Source: a virus. Taken from it: DNA of 63,715 bases. The DNA lies in the IMG/VR virus record IMGVR_UViG_3300036859_000316, positions 1-63,715 of that record; one strand, 5' to 3'. Within the stretch, counting starts at the first letter, position 1; every line of letters begins with the position of its first letter. Shown here piece by piece: positions 54,749 through 62,979 of this stretch. The notes beneath the pieces are model-generated. The model saw only the letters and a program-made list of their open reading frames with translations, was not told the origin of the DNA and ran no database searches. A program made the translations under genes and the position numbers.

Positions 54749-55417
54749 CTAGCTGGTGAGGGTCGCGGCGTCCTCAAGCCACCACGTACCGAGGTCCTCG
54801 CCCGGGGTGGCCTCTTCGTCTGGATAGCCAGCGAAGGTGACGTCGACGCTCGACAGCGCGCCCTTGGCGAACTGCGTCGACTGCGCATCGCCGGTGATCG
54901 AGGCGTTCCAGAGGACGACGGCGAGCATCCGGCCGCGGGTCAGGGTGCTCTCTTCGACGAGCCCGGCTGACTGGGAGCGGCGCCCGACGAGGACGACGCA
55001 GTATTTGTCGAGTTCGTCGAAGGTGCCGAACGGGACCGCCTTGCCCCCTCCGACGTTGGGGGCCGCAGCGACCGTCTCGATCCCGGGCGACTGCTCAAGG
55101 ATCGCGAGCGCCTCGGGCGAGAACTCGGCGACGTTCATCTGGATCCCGCGGGTGACCTCGGTGACCTCGGTGTCGACCGCAGCCTTGTCCTGCTCGATCG
55201 TCAGCTCCGTGGCGGTGTGTCCACGCGAGTAGCTGCCCGGGTTCGTGGCGGCGCCGAAGTCGAAGAACTCGCCCTGGATCGTGTAGGGCGTTTCCATGAG
55301 GCAGACGTCGTCGAACCACTCGGGGAGCGCGACAAGGTCTGCCCGCTTGGCCGCGATCGCGCGGATCGGACCCTTGATGAGATTGAGCTTGGAGTATGGG
55401 AAAAAGGCTTCAGCCAT
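54749..55417 (-). CDS. Major tail tube protein
   Basis: ATG at 55417; 222 residues. LNLIKGPIRAIAAKRADLVALPEWFDDVCLMETPYTI, then TEVTEVTRGIQMNVAEFSPEALAILEQSP and VAGGVVLWN-type end (AVVLWNASITGDAQSTQFAKGALSSVDVTFAGYPDEEATPG) follow the order of Phage_tail_tube_TTP-like beta barrels. Position between the tail terminator/small gene and the chaperone G is the conserved order for tube-chaperone-tape measure. Confidence 0.8.
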   Translation of the reverse strand: MAEAFFPYSKLNLIKGPIRAIAAKRADLVALPEWFDDVCLMETPYTIQGEFFDFGAATNPGSYSRGHTATELTIEQDKAAVDTEVTEVTRGIQMNVAEFSPEALAILEQSPGIETVAAAPNVGGGKAVPFGTFDELDKYCVVLVGRRSQSAGLVEESTLTRGRMLAVVLWNASITGDAQSTQFAKGALSSVDVTFAGYPDEEATPGEDLGTWWLEDAATLTS

Positions 55418-55432
55418 CTCTCGCCCTCGATG

Positions 55433-55642
55433 CTACCCGGTTTGCCCGCTGGCGCTGTCGGCCTTCTTCGGCGTCATGAACTTGTGAGCCTCGTCGGCGC
55501 GCAACTCCTTCGCCTGCTTGGCGGTAACCTCGACCGGGATCCCGATCGTCAGCCGGATGGAACGCCCGCCCTTCTGGCGCAGCCGATAGCGCGTGCTCGG
55601 ATCGCTGGGAGCTTTGGGCCCGGCGTAGACGATCAACGGCAT
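55433..55642 (-). CDS. Small Lys/Arg-rich protein
   Basis: ATG at 55642; 69 residues; VYAGPKAPSDPSTRYRLRQKGGRSIRLTIGIPVEVTAKQAKELRADEAHKFMTPKKAD. Mixed beta; head-tail module; unknown. Confidence 0.55.
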   Translation of the reverse strand: MPLIVYAGPKAPSDPSTRYRLRQKGGRSIRLTIGIPVEVTAKQAKELRADEAHKFMTPKKADSASGQTG

Positions 55643-55661
55643 GAGCCGAGCCTACCGAAAC

Positions 55662-56156
55662 CTACTGCTGAAGGAACTCATCGGGCTCGTCGATCAGCTC
55701 GCCGATCACGCACTCGATCGTGACCAGCCGACCGCGGGTGCCGTCTTCGGTCTCGCCGAACACGGGGCTGTAATCGACGACGAGGAAGGGCGAGGCGAAC
55801 GGCACCCGTTCGCCGAGGGTCGGGTCGTCGAGCAGCGCGACCTCAATCGCCGCGCCGTAGCCCTGAAGCTGCTCGAACTTCGCCTTGGCCGAGTCCTCGG
55901 TCTGCTGGACCTCGACCATGACCGAGGCACTGCACTCGAACACCCGCACGAGCTGGTGCTGCTGAAGCTCCAAGTAGGGGAAGACGTCGACAAGCGTCTG
56001 GGCGTAGGCGAGTCGCTTGCGGTCGACGATCGCGGCCACGTCGGGCAGCGGGCCGAGCTTCGTCGCGACGGGATACGCATAGGTGGACTCCGGGGCGATG
56101 CTCAACTCGTCCGCGATCCATTCCGCCAGCGCCGCCGAAACCTGCTGCTCATTCAC
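55662..56156 (-). CDS. Tail terminator-like protein
   Basis: 164 residues from 56156. MNEQQVSAALAEWIADELSI (helix), VFPYLELQQHQLVRVFECSASVMVEVQQ and a beta tail. Order and size like gpU/tail-completion proteins that cap the tail; the HK97 gp10-like gene just upstream and the tube gene downstream agree. Identity is inferred from position and fold pattern. Confidence 0.65.
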   Translation of the reverse strand: MNEQQVSAALAEWIADELSIAPESTYAYPVATKLGPLPDVAAIVDRKRLAYAQTLVDVFPYLELQQHQLVRVFECSASVMVEVQQTEDSAKAKFEQLQGYGAAIEVALLDDPTLGERVPFASPFLVVDYSPVFGETEDGTRGRLVTIECVIGELIDEPDEFLQQ

Positions 56157-56650
56157 CGCAGCAGCCTCCGGTCGATCGTTCGACCGAGGCGCTTCTCGGC
56201 CTCGTTGAACTCCTGCTCGACGGCGCGGAAGGCGAAGTCGACCCAGTCGTGGTCGGGTTTGTAGCCACGGACCCAGGCACGATAGACGACGTGCCCGCCG
56301 AGATAGAAGCGCAGGGCCTTGGCCCGCTTCGGATAGATGATCGCCATCCGGTGGCCGAACCGGGTCACCCGCAGATAGTGGAAGCCCTCGTCGCTCACCG
56401 GGTCGGGGTCGGCCAGCACTTCGATCACGACCCGGCCGCCGTAGGACCGGACCCGAGCCTTCAGCGCGCGTTCGAGCTGCCCGCTGCGATGCGGCGCGAA
56501 GGCCCGCGTCAGCTCGGTCGCGTCCGGGGCGAGCCGGCCGGCGAACTCATCGAGGATCATCTGCTGGATCTGGCGCCCGCCCGAGCTGAACTTGCGGCCC
56601 TTGGCGCGAGCGCCGCGAACCGAGCCGCGGAAGAGTGCCCGGCCGGCCAT
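56153..56650 (-). CDS. HK97 gp10-like tail completion protein
   Basis: ATG at 56650 (TGATG overlap); 165 residues. QIQQMILDEFAGRLAPDATELTRAFAPHRSGQLERALKARVRSYGGRVVIEVLADPDPVSDEGFHYLRVTRFGHR: helical start with R-S-G-x-L and the beta continuation V-x-I-x-V, like HK97 gp10. The C-terminal helix is charged. Joins head and tail. Confidence 0.75.
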   Translation of the reverse strand: MAGRALFRGSVRGARAKGRKFSSGGRQIQQMILDEFAGRLAPDATELTRAFAPHRSGQLERALKARVRSYGGRVVIEVLADPDPVSDEGFHYLRVTRFGHRMAIIYPKRAKALRFYLGGHVVYRAWVRGYKPDHDWVDFAFRAVEQEFNEAEKRLGRTIDRRLLR

Positions 56651-56925
56651 CAGCCCTCGCGCCAGATCCCGCGTTCGAGGTAGCCGTGCCAGCCGTTCGG
56701 CGGGTCGTCGATCGACGGGGAGACGGTGATCGTCCCGTCGTCGTGCTCCGTGACCGTGTGGATGTAGAGCCCGCCCACCTTCCCGGTCGGATCGCAGATG
56801 TACCAGGCGTTCTCGGGGCCCTCCTCGCGGCGGATCGGGCCGCAGTAGTCGCCGGGCTTCCGCTGGTCGGAATAGAACTGGCGAAGGGAGACGCGGCGCC
56901 CCTGCATCGTGTTGCCCGCCGCCAT
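56650..56925 (-). CDS. DUF6527-like small protein
   Basis: ATG at 56925; 91 residues. CGPIRREEGPENAWYICDPTGKVGGLYIHTVTEHDDGTITVSPSIDDPPNGWHGYLERGIWREG resembles the DUF6527 pattern (D-G-T-x-x-x-S-P-S-I...W-H-G-Y/F). Family function unknown. In head-tail joining module. Confidence 0.55.
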   Translation of the reverse strand: MAAGNTMQGRRVSLRQFYSDQRKPGDYCGPIRREEGPENAWYICDPTGKVGGLYIHTVTEHDDGTITVSPSIDDPPNGWHGYLERGIWREG

Positions 56926-57533
56926 CAGCCGCCTGGTCGCATCTCCGACGCCGCGAGGGTGACGTGCGGCAGGAACTCGTGCCGGGCCGCCCCAACCACC
57001 TTCAGCCGCCGACCGGCGTGCGCGCCCTCGGTGACGTACAGGGTGCGGTTCGTCTGCCCCACGAGCTCATCGGCGGCACCTAGCTCGGCTTCGCCGGTCC
57101 ACGAATAGACCTCCCCGGTGTCGGTCGTGCGCGGCGCGGTCAGCGGCCACACCGAGCAGGCGACCCGGGCGAGCGCCACGACGCCGCCCTGCTTTAGCAC
57201 CGAGCCGACGTCCTTGAACGGCAGGACCCCGCCGCGGCCGCCGACGGTCGGCGCGACGCCGGTGACTTGGAGCTCTTCGGTCGCGAAGTCCTCGGGCCCG
57301 GCCGGCACGTCGCCGTTGTCCCAGATCACGACGTAGGTGCCGGGGGTGGCCGGGGCGATCAGATCCTCGCGGGCATAGACGCCGGGCACGAGCTCGACAA
57401 TCCCGGCCGTGGTGCGGGCCATGATCTCGGTGTCGTCGGGGCGCTCGACGCGGATCCCCATCGTGCCCTCAAGGCCCTCGGGGGCCCCCTCGACGGTGGC
57501 CGTGTATCGCTGGCCGGGGGCGGTCTCGATCAT
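56925..57533 (-). CDS. Head closure/head-tail joining-like protein
   Basis: ATG at 57533 (TTG at 57569 possible); 202 residues. An Ig-like first half (RYTATVEGAPEGLEGTMGIRVERPDDTEIMARTTAGIVELVPGVYAREDLIAPATPGTYVVIWDNG), then TDTGEVYSWTGEAELGAADELVGQTNRTLYVTEGAHAGRRLKVVGAARHEFLPHVTL like the head-tail joining (H-T-join) sequence. Position next to gp10-like gene and the connector fits. Confidence 0.65.
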   Translation of the reverse strand: MIETAPGQRYTATVEGAPEGLEGTMGIRVERPDDTEIMARTTAGIVELVPGVYAREDLIAPATPGTYVVIWDNGDVPAGPEDFATEELQVTGVAPTVGGRGGVLPFKDVGSVLKQGGVVALARVACSVWPLTAPRTTDTGEVYSWTGEAELGAADELVGQTNRTLYVTEGAHAGRRLKVVGAARHEFLPHVTLAASEMRPGG

Positions 57534-57555
57534 CTGCGGTTCCCCAGCTTGGCGG

Positions 57556-58683
57556 TCAGGAGAGATCAACCTCCCCCGTCTTCACCGCTCCGTTGGAGTC
57601 CTTGGCCTTGAACTTCACTTTGGTCGCGCCGGGGGTGGGGTCGAGCCAGAGCCCGAAATCGCCGTCGTCTAGAAGCGCGTCGTCGGGCTCGTCGAGGTCG
57701 AGGCGGATCGCCTTTCTCGCGGGGTAGATGCGAAGCGGGAAGGTGCTCGACAGGAACTCACCGACGTAGAAATACTGCTCGCCCGCGGCGTGGGCGGCCA
57801 GCGTCTCCGCTCGCACGCCAATGTCGACGTCCGGCGGGGTGCCGTCCCGCGCGAAGGTGAGCGTCGCCGACGCTGGCTTGTCGTTGGGCGTGTGCATCCC
57901 GTACCAAAACTGGATGCGATCAACGCCGCGCTGAAAGGACGCCTCGTAACTCGACGACGCGAACAGCCACGGGTAGAAGCCGGCGTAGTTGTCGTCCACG
58001 TTGTTGAAGTGGAAAAACAGACGATGTTGGCGACCGACGACCTCGATGATCGGCTCGTAAGAGTCGGTCAGGCCGTTGTCGAACACGACGAGACGGGAAT
58101 GCCTGCCGCCGAGTTCGGGCGAGTCCTCGGGGTCGCCGCCGATTCCGAGTCGCTGCGGTTGCACCCCCGGCGGCAGGATCTCAGCGTCGGCGAACGCGGT
58201 TCCGACTAGGGCAAGCGTGAACTCCACTTGGACCCGAACGCCATCCTCCGACCCGCCCGGATCGACGCCCGAAGTCTGGGAGGCGACGACGCGAATCGGC
58301 TCGACTGGCGCGAATGCTGCGTCCGTGACCCGACTGCCGTAGGTGGTCTCCTGGGGAGAGACTGCGAGCGTCTCGACGCGAAACAGATCCTGGCCGGGAC
58401 GCTTCACGGTCAGGCTGCGAGAGCCGCTGCCTGCCGAGGCCTCCGAGTCCAGCCACCGGAAGGTGAGCCCGACGATGTAGATCCCCTGGATAGGAGGAAC
58501 GATGTGGGTCGGGGTATCGGGATCGAAGAAGCTCCCGAGGTCGTAGTAGCCCGCCGAATCGGGGAGGGTGAACTCCAAGTCGACGTCCTCGCCGCTCGGA
58601 AGTGCCATCTGCTCGCTTTGGACCCGCACCGCCGTCGCCGCTGAGCTGCCCTCCGACCCCTGTGGTGGGAACTTGGCGGTCAT
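57556..58683 (-). CDS. Structural protein, beta-rich
   Basis: ATG at 58683; 375 residues. VQSEQMALPSGEDVDLEFTLPDSAGYYDLGSFFDPDTPTHIVPPIQGIYIVGLTFRWLDSEASAG resembles a jelly-roll or C1q-like beta domain; a second sandwich follows (SRLVVFDNGLTDSYEPIIEVVGRQHRLFFHFNNVDDN). Probably a head-tail collar decoration or fibre. No family recognised. Confidence 0.6.
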   Translation of the reverse strand: MTAKFPPQGSEGSSAATAVRVQSEQMALPSGEDVDLEFTLPDSAGYYDLGSFFDPDTPTHIVPPIQGIYIVGLTFRWLDSEASAGSGSRSLTVKRPGQDLFRVETLAVSPQETTYGSRVTDAAFAPVEPIRVVASQTSGVDPGGSEDGVRVQVEFTLALVGTAFADAEILPPGVQPQRLGIGGDPEDSPELGGRHSRLVVFDNGLTDSYEPIIEVVGRQHRLFFHFNNVDDNYAGFYPWLFASSSYEASFQRGVDRIQFWYGMHTPNDKPASATLTFARDGTPPDVDIGVRAETLAAHAAGEQYFYVGEFLSSTFPLRIYPARKAIRLDLDEPDDALLDDGDFGLWLDPTPGATKVKFKAKDSNGAVKTGEVDLS

Positions 58684-58702
58684 CTCGACCGCTCCCAGGC
58701 GT

Positions 58703-58727
58703 CGCAGAAAGCGTTGACAACGGAAAC
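58703..58727. repeat. Copy of the dispersed CGTTGACAACG repeat
   Basis: Positions 58712-58727 carry CGTTGACAACGGAAAC, half of the 21-bp palindrome at 24416-24436; 58703-58723 match 37261-37281 in 20 of 21 bases. It lies in the gene gap 58684-58746. Confidence 0.55.
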
Positions 58728-58729
58728 TA

Positions 58730-58745
58730 CCCCCTGACGCGGGGG
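58730..58745 (-). terminator. GC hairpin after the connector gene
   Basis: CCCCC and GGGGG arms with a 6-base loop just after the stop at 58747; followed on the minus strand by TAGTTTCC. Weak terminator candidate. Confidence 0.35.
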
Positions 58746-58746
58746 A

Positions 58747-59718
58747 TCAAGCGCGGACAGCACTCGGCACCTGCCAGCGAAGGCGTGTGAGTTTGCGCTG
58801 CACGCGCACCGACAGGCCCGGCTCGACGTCGCGAAGCGCCATCGACAGGCCGCCCTGGTTGACGTCGGAGAGCCCGAGCGCCCGAGCCGAGCGCACGGTC
58901 GGCGCGAGCTGGGTGGCATCGGCGAGGGCCTGATCCTCCATCGCGAAGCGGATCGCGGTCTCGACCGCGTCGAGCTCGCCCGCGTTCCACTCATCGGCGG
59001 ACCATCCCCAAGCGCCCGTGACCGTGACCAGCCCGGGGCCGGTGGGGAACTCGGCCGGTGCCTCGCCCACCTGCATACGTCGCAGCTCGCGGGTGAGCCA
59101 GGTGGCACCACCACCCAGGCTCGTGATCGACAGCCGGTCCCGTTCTGCGCTCAGCTCGACCTCGGATGCCGTCAGCCACGAGCCGGTGATCGAGAGCTCG
59201 AAGCCCGGGGCGAGCCTCTTCGGAAGCCAGAGCGTGTTACCGCCGGCGCCGTCGAGCAGCTTCGCGACCGGCTCAGCTTCGGTGCCCTCGGCGACGAAGG
59301 GCTGGCGGCAGTAGTCCTCGACATCGGCGATCGCCGCGGCGCGCAGCTCGGCCTGCTGCTCTTGGTCGAGCGCTGCGGTGAGCTCGGTGACGCTCGACGC
59401 GGCGAGCAGGGCGTCGAGGGGCGGGTAGCCGTCGTCGGCAGTGGACGGCGAGAAGACCGAGGACGAAGGCGGCGACTCGTTGTTGTCATCGTCGAGCGCC
59501 ACCAGGCGGAAGTAGCCCTCGGCGAGCGTCGCCTCGACCGTCGTCAGCTTGCGCTGTTGCGGGTGGGCCGGGTCGTCGTCGGGAGCGAGGATCACCTGCT
59601 CGATCGCCGTGAAGACGACATTGTCGGGCGATTCCTCGATCCGCGCCAAGGTCCACGGGACCGAGTCATAACGCGGCGGCGGCGTCCAGACGAGATCGTG
59701 GACGTAGCTGGGACTCAT
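58747..59718 (-). CDS. Head-tail connector (gp6-like) with N-terminal FnIII-like domain
   Basis: ATG at 59718; 323 residues. The N-terminal 90 residues read as a beta-sandwich (DLVWTPPPRYDSVPWTLARIEES, ATLAEGYFRLVALDDDNNESPPSSS), an FnIII/Ig-like fold. Then LRAAAIADVEDYCRQPFVAEGTEAEPVAKLLDGAGGNTLWLPKRLAPGFELSI, the head-tail adaptor gp6 signature, and VTVTGAWGW, LDAVETAIRFAMEDQ. So a gp6-like connector with an extra exposed domain. Confidence 0.7.
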   Translation of the reverse strand: MSPSYVHDLVWTPPPRYDSVPWTLARIEESPDNVVFTAIEQVILAPDDDPAHPQQRKLTTVEATLAEGYFRLVALDDDNNESPPSSSVFSPSTADDGYPPLDALLAASSVTELTAALDQEQQAELRAAAIADVEDYCRQPFVAEGTEAEPVAKLLDGAGGNTLWLPKRLAPGFELSITGSWLTASEVELSAERDRLSITSLGGGATWLTRELRRMQVGEAPAEFPTGPGLVTVTGAWGWSADEWNAGELDAVETAIRFAMEDQALADATQLAPTVRSARALGLSDVNQGGLSMALRDVEPGLSVRVQRKLTRLRWQVPSAVRA

Positions 59719-62433
59719 CTAACCTCGAACCCTACCGCGACGCGCTGACCGCACCAGCCGGAATCCGATCCCGAACGGGCGCTCGGGGGTCGGGCCGATC
59801 TCGACCGCAGGGAGGATCGCCAGCTCAAGCGAGGCGTCGGCTGAGCCATCCGACGGATCGAGCGCCACCTGCGTCAGCGCTCGAAGGGCGAGGATCGCCT
59901 GCGCGTCACCGTTGGCCGCAGCGAGCACGAGCTCGATCGGGACCCCAACCACGAGCGTCCCCGTCCCCAGCCCAGATGAGGCACCGAGCGGCAGCTCGAC
60001 CGGAGCGCTGAGCACGAGCGCCCCGAGTCCCTGCCCGCTCGCGGCGCCCAGCACGACGCGGGTCGGCGCGGAGAGCGCCAAGGCGGCACTCGCCTGCCCG
60101 ACGCCGGGACTGAGCACGAGGCGAGGCGGGGCGCGCAGCTCGATCGAGGTCGCGGCCTGACCGTCTGCGGCATCCAGCCCGAGCAGGGCTGCGGCGGTGA
60201 GGGCAAGCGTGGCCTGCCCCTCCCCGCCGCCGCTTGACAGGGCGAGCAGCGTGGGCGCCGCGAGATCGAGCGAAGCGTCGGCGATGCCGTCGGCCTGGTC
60301 GATCTCGACCTCCGTCGCGGCGCTGACGAGGACAGTCGCGAGAGCCTCGCCTGCGGCGGGGTCGAGGGCCAAGAGCGAGGGCGCGCTCAAGGTCAAGGCG
60401 GCCAGCGCTTCCCCGCCGGCAGGGTCGAGGCTGACCACGGTCGGTGCCGCCACGAGCAGGGCCGCGGAGCCGAGGCCTTCAGCGGCCGCTAGGTCGATCA
60501 CGGTCGGGGCTGCGAGCGCGAGCAGCGATTCGCTCACACCGCTGGCCGGGTCCAGCGATAGGAGCGCCGCAGCGGTGAGCGCGAGGCTGGTCGAGGCCGC
60601 CCCGTCGGCGCTCGCGAGCTCGACAAGTGTGGGAGCGCCGAGGCTGAGCAGAGCGGCGCCGATGCCCGATGCCGGGTCCAGCGGGATCTGAGTCGGGGCG
60701 CTGAGGGCCACCGAGGCATCGGCTTGGCCGACGCTCGGGTCGAGGGGGACACCCGTCACAGCGCTAAGCAGGAGGCTCGCGAGGGCGCTGCCGTCAGCGG
60801 GATCGAGGTCGAGCTCGGTGAGCGCCGAGAGCACCAGCGACGGCGAGCCGAGCCCGTTCGCCGGCGCGAGGGCGAGCAGGGCCGGTGCCGTGAGATCAAG
60901 TGCTCCCACCGCTACGCCGGCTGAGGCATCGAGCGCGACGGACGTCGGGGCCGTGAGGGCCGCCAGGGCGCTCGCCAGCCCAGACGAGGCGGCGAGCGGT
61001 ACCTGCGTCGGGGCGCTGAGGGCCAGCAGCGCAGCGGCGAGCCCAGCGGCCGACCCGAGCGGGACCGCGGTCGGTGCGGACAGAGCCACGGAGGGCGAGC
61101 CGACGCCCGAGGCTGCCGCTAGGGGGATCGCGGTCGGGGCCTTCAGGGCGACGGTGGGAGCCGCTACGCCGACTGAAGCCGCGAGGGCGATCGCGGTCTT
61201 GGCGCTGAGGGCGAGGCTCGCAGACGCCACCCCCGCCGCGGCCGCCAAGTCGAGCGTCACGGGCTCGGCCTCGACCCACTCGACCATGTAGCCGAGCAGG
61301 TCGAACATCATCGACTTGGACGCTCCGGTCACGTTGCGCACTTGGATCGTCGGGGTGACGTCCGGGTTGGCCTGCGCGTAGATGCCGGCGCTCTTGGAGG
61401 TCCAGCCGGTCGGGTCGGTTCCCGCCGCCGTGGTCCCCGAGGCCTGCGTCGTCTCGAACATGGTCGGGTTCGTGAGGCCCTGAAACGCCAGGGACCGCGA
61501 GGTCGTGACCGAGCTGCCGCCGCGCCCGATCTGCCAGACGCCCAGGATCGAGTCGTTCGCCTGCATCCCCGCCCCGCCGTTGGCGAGCGTGTCGGTGTAT
61601 TTGGCGAGGTTGAAGACCTTCGTGTCGGTCGCGTTGTTGTTGGCGTTCTTGATCTGCGACGTGTTCGTCGCCGATGCCAGCACGACGCCGACCGGCGGGT
61701 TGTTGTTGAGCGCGTCGAACAGGTTGGTCGTGCCCCCCGCGCCGGCGACCCATCCGGTCCCGACGCCGCCACCATCCGAGACCGGCCGAAGAAGCGAGAT
61801 GTGACTTGGACCGGGCCAAGAGTTCTGATTCGCGCCGACCGAGTCGTTGACGATCAGGTCGTCGATCCGAACGGTCACGCCGGCATGAACGACGCCGCCC
61901 CAGCGGAAGACGCTCGGTGTCCCGGTGCCGATCGCCGCCGACACCGAAGCGATCACCTGCCCGTCCACCCGCAGCTCTAGCTCGCCGTTGCCGGACGCCG
62001 GGACCCTGAATCGGACCTCGACGTAGTACCAAGTGTTCGCCAAGAGGGTGCCGGTAGGATTGCCGACCCCCGCCCCCGCTGCGTTATGGAGCCGCAGCGT
62101 GTTGTCGGTCCTCAGCCGCAACGAGAAAATCTCGTTGGAGCCAATGTCGATGACCTGCACCACCTTCGCCTCCTGCGTCGGCGTCCCGTTCCACGACAGC
62201 GCGAATCCCATGAAGCCGTCCTCGTCGTTGTCGAACGAGCCGAAGAGGTTGGCCTCGACATACTTGCTCGTGCCGGACGCGCAGTTGAGGCAGGCCCGCG
62301 AGCCGGGAGTCCGCGCGTTCGCAGTATTGATCGTCGGCGAACCGCTGGTCCCGCAGCCCTGACCCTCCGGGTCGCCGACGCCGACCGCGGTCAGCATCTG
62401 GGTCTCAAACCCGTTGGTTACGAGCCGCGCCAC
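59719..62433 (-). CDS. LamG-like structural protein with 21-residue repeat fibre
   Basis: 904 residues. The first 200 contain a concanavalin/LamG-like sandwich (EDGFMGFALSWNGTPTQEAKVVQVIDIGSNEIFSLRLRTDNTLRLHN, YYVEVRFRVPASGNGELELRVDGQVIASVS, VTVRIDDLIVNDS). About 200-390 is a second beta region. From about residue 392 to 874 come 23 units of 21 residues of the form T-x-V-x-L-x-x-A-x-G-x-A-x-A-x-L-x-L-x-A-P. Probable long beta fibre on the virion or tail fibre. DNA repeat 59812-61260. Confidence 0.7.
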   Translation of the reverse strand: MARLVTNGFETQMLTAVGVGDPEGQGCGTSGSPTINTANARTPGSRACLNCASGTSKYVEANLFGSFDNDEDGFMGFALSWNGTPTQEAKVVQVIDIGSNEIFSLRLRTDNTLRLHNAAGAGVGNPTGTLLANTWYYVEVRFRVPASGNGELELRVDGQVIASVSAAIGTGTPSVFRWGGVVHAGVTVRIDDLIVNDSVGANQNSWPGPSHISLLRPVSDGGGVGTGWVAGAGGTTNLFDALNNNPPVGVVLASATNTSQIKNANNNATDTKVFNLAKYTDTLANGGAGMQANDSILGVWQIGRGGSSVTTSRSLAFQGLTNPTMFETTQASGTTAAGTDPTGWTSKSAGIYAQANPDVTPTIQVRNVTGASKSMMFDLLGYMVEWVEAEPVTLDLAAAAGVASASLALSAKTAIALAASVGVAAPTVALKAPTAIPLAAASGVGSPSVALSAPTAVPLGSAAGLAAALLALSAPTQVPLAASSGLASALAALTAPTSVALDASAGVAVGALDLTAPALLALAPANGLGSPSLVLSALTELDLDPADGSALASLLLSAVTGVPLDPSVGQADASVALSAPTQIPLDPASGIGAALLSLGAPTLVELASADGAASTSLALTAAALLSLDPASGVSESLLALAAPTVIDLAAAEGLGSAALLVAAPTVVSLDPAGGEALAALTLSAPSLLALDPAAGEALATVLVSAATEVEIDQADGIADASLDLAAPTLLALSSGGGEGQATLALTAAALLGLDAADGQAATSIELRAPPRLVLSPGVGQASAALALSAPTRVVLGAASGQGLGALVLSAPVELPLGASSGLGTGTLVVGVPIELVLAAANGDAQAILALRALTQVALDPSDGSADASLELAILPAVEIGPTPERPFGIGFRLVRSARRGRVRG
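59812..61260 (-). repeat. About 23 degenerate 63-bp units coding 21-residue repeats
   Basis: Units share alternating Leu/Val and Ala, DPASG-type turns and APT ends; at DNA level they differ throughout, so the array has diverged long ago or is under protein selection. See the parent gene. Confidence 0.8.
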
Positions 62434-62445
62434 GCGGCCGGCCTC

Positions 62446-62979
62446 CTAGTCTTCGGTGACGACTAGACCGCCGATCGCAACCGTGGGCGGGGTCTGCGTG
62501 ACCGAGATCACGGTCGAGGTCGCGGTGCCCCAGTAGAGGACGTTCCCCGATCCGATCGAGGTCCCGTCCTTCAGCGCCCAGCCGATGATCGTCGAGCTGC
62601 CCGACGTGCAGGCCGCGAAGGTGAGCGCGGCCGAGTTGGTCTTCGACCCGCCCGACGCAGCGGACAGGTCGGCCGCCGCGATCGCGAGCTCGGCATAGCC
62701 CGTGTAGTCGGCCTCGACGAGCGTCGCGCCGGTCGAGGCGTCGGTCGGGACGGTGGTGCAAAGCGCCAGCGCAACCGTCGTCGGCATCGTGAAGGCGCCG
62801 TCGCCGAGGTTGTGATCCAAGTTTTTGTCTTCGAGGTAGTTCGATTTTGAGGCGGCGAGAATGTCCGGCCACTGCGCTCGCCCTTGAACTATGTCGCGCT
62901 GCCACCGGCCGTAATCGCTGATCCGGCCCGGTTGAAACTCGATCACCGTCAGCTTCGGAGTGACCAGCTTGTCACCCAT
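62446..62979 (-). CDS. Phage tail-fibre/head-fibre-like protein
   Basis: 177 residues from 62979. The segment TVALALCTTVPTDASTGATLVEADYTGYAELAIAAADLSAASGGSKTNSAALTFAACTSGSSTIIGWALKD resembles the family of single-domain phage structural proteins (A-L-x-T-x-x-P-T-D...G...G-Y-A-R/E...N-S-A...F) often annotated tail-fibre protein. A 45-residue extra N-terminus (SDYGRWQRDIVQGRAQ). Follows endonuclease VII with 8-bp overlap. Confidence 0.65.
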   Translation of the reverse strand: MGDKLVTPKLTVIEFQPGRISDYGRWQRDIVQGRAQWPDILAASKSNYLEDKNLDHNLGDGAFTMPTTVALALCTTVPTDASTGATLVEADYTGYAELAIAAADLSAASGGSKTNSAALTFAACTSGSSTIIGWALKDGTSIGSGNVLYWGTATSTVISVTQTPPTVAIGGLVVTED

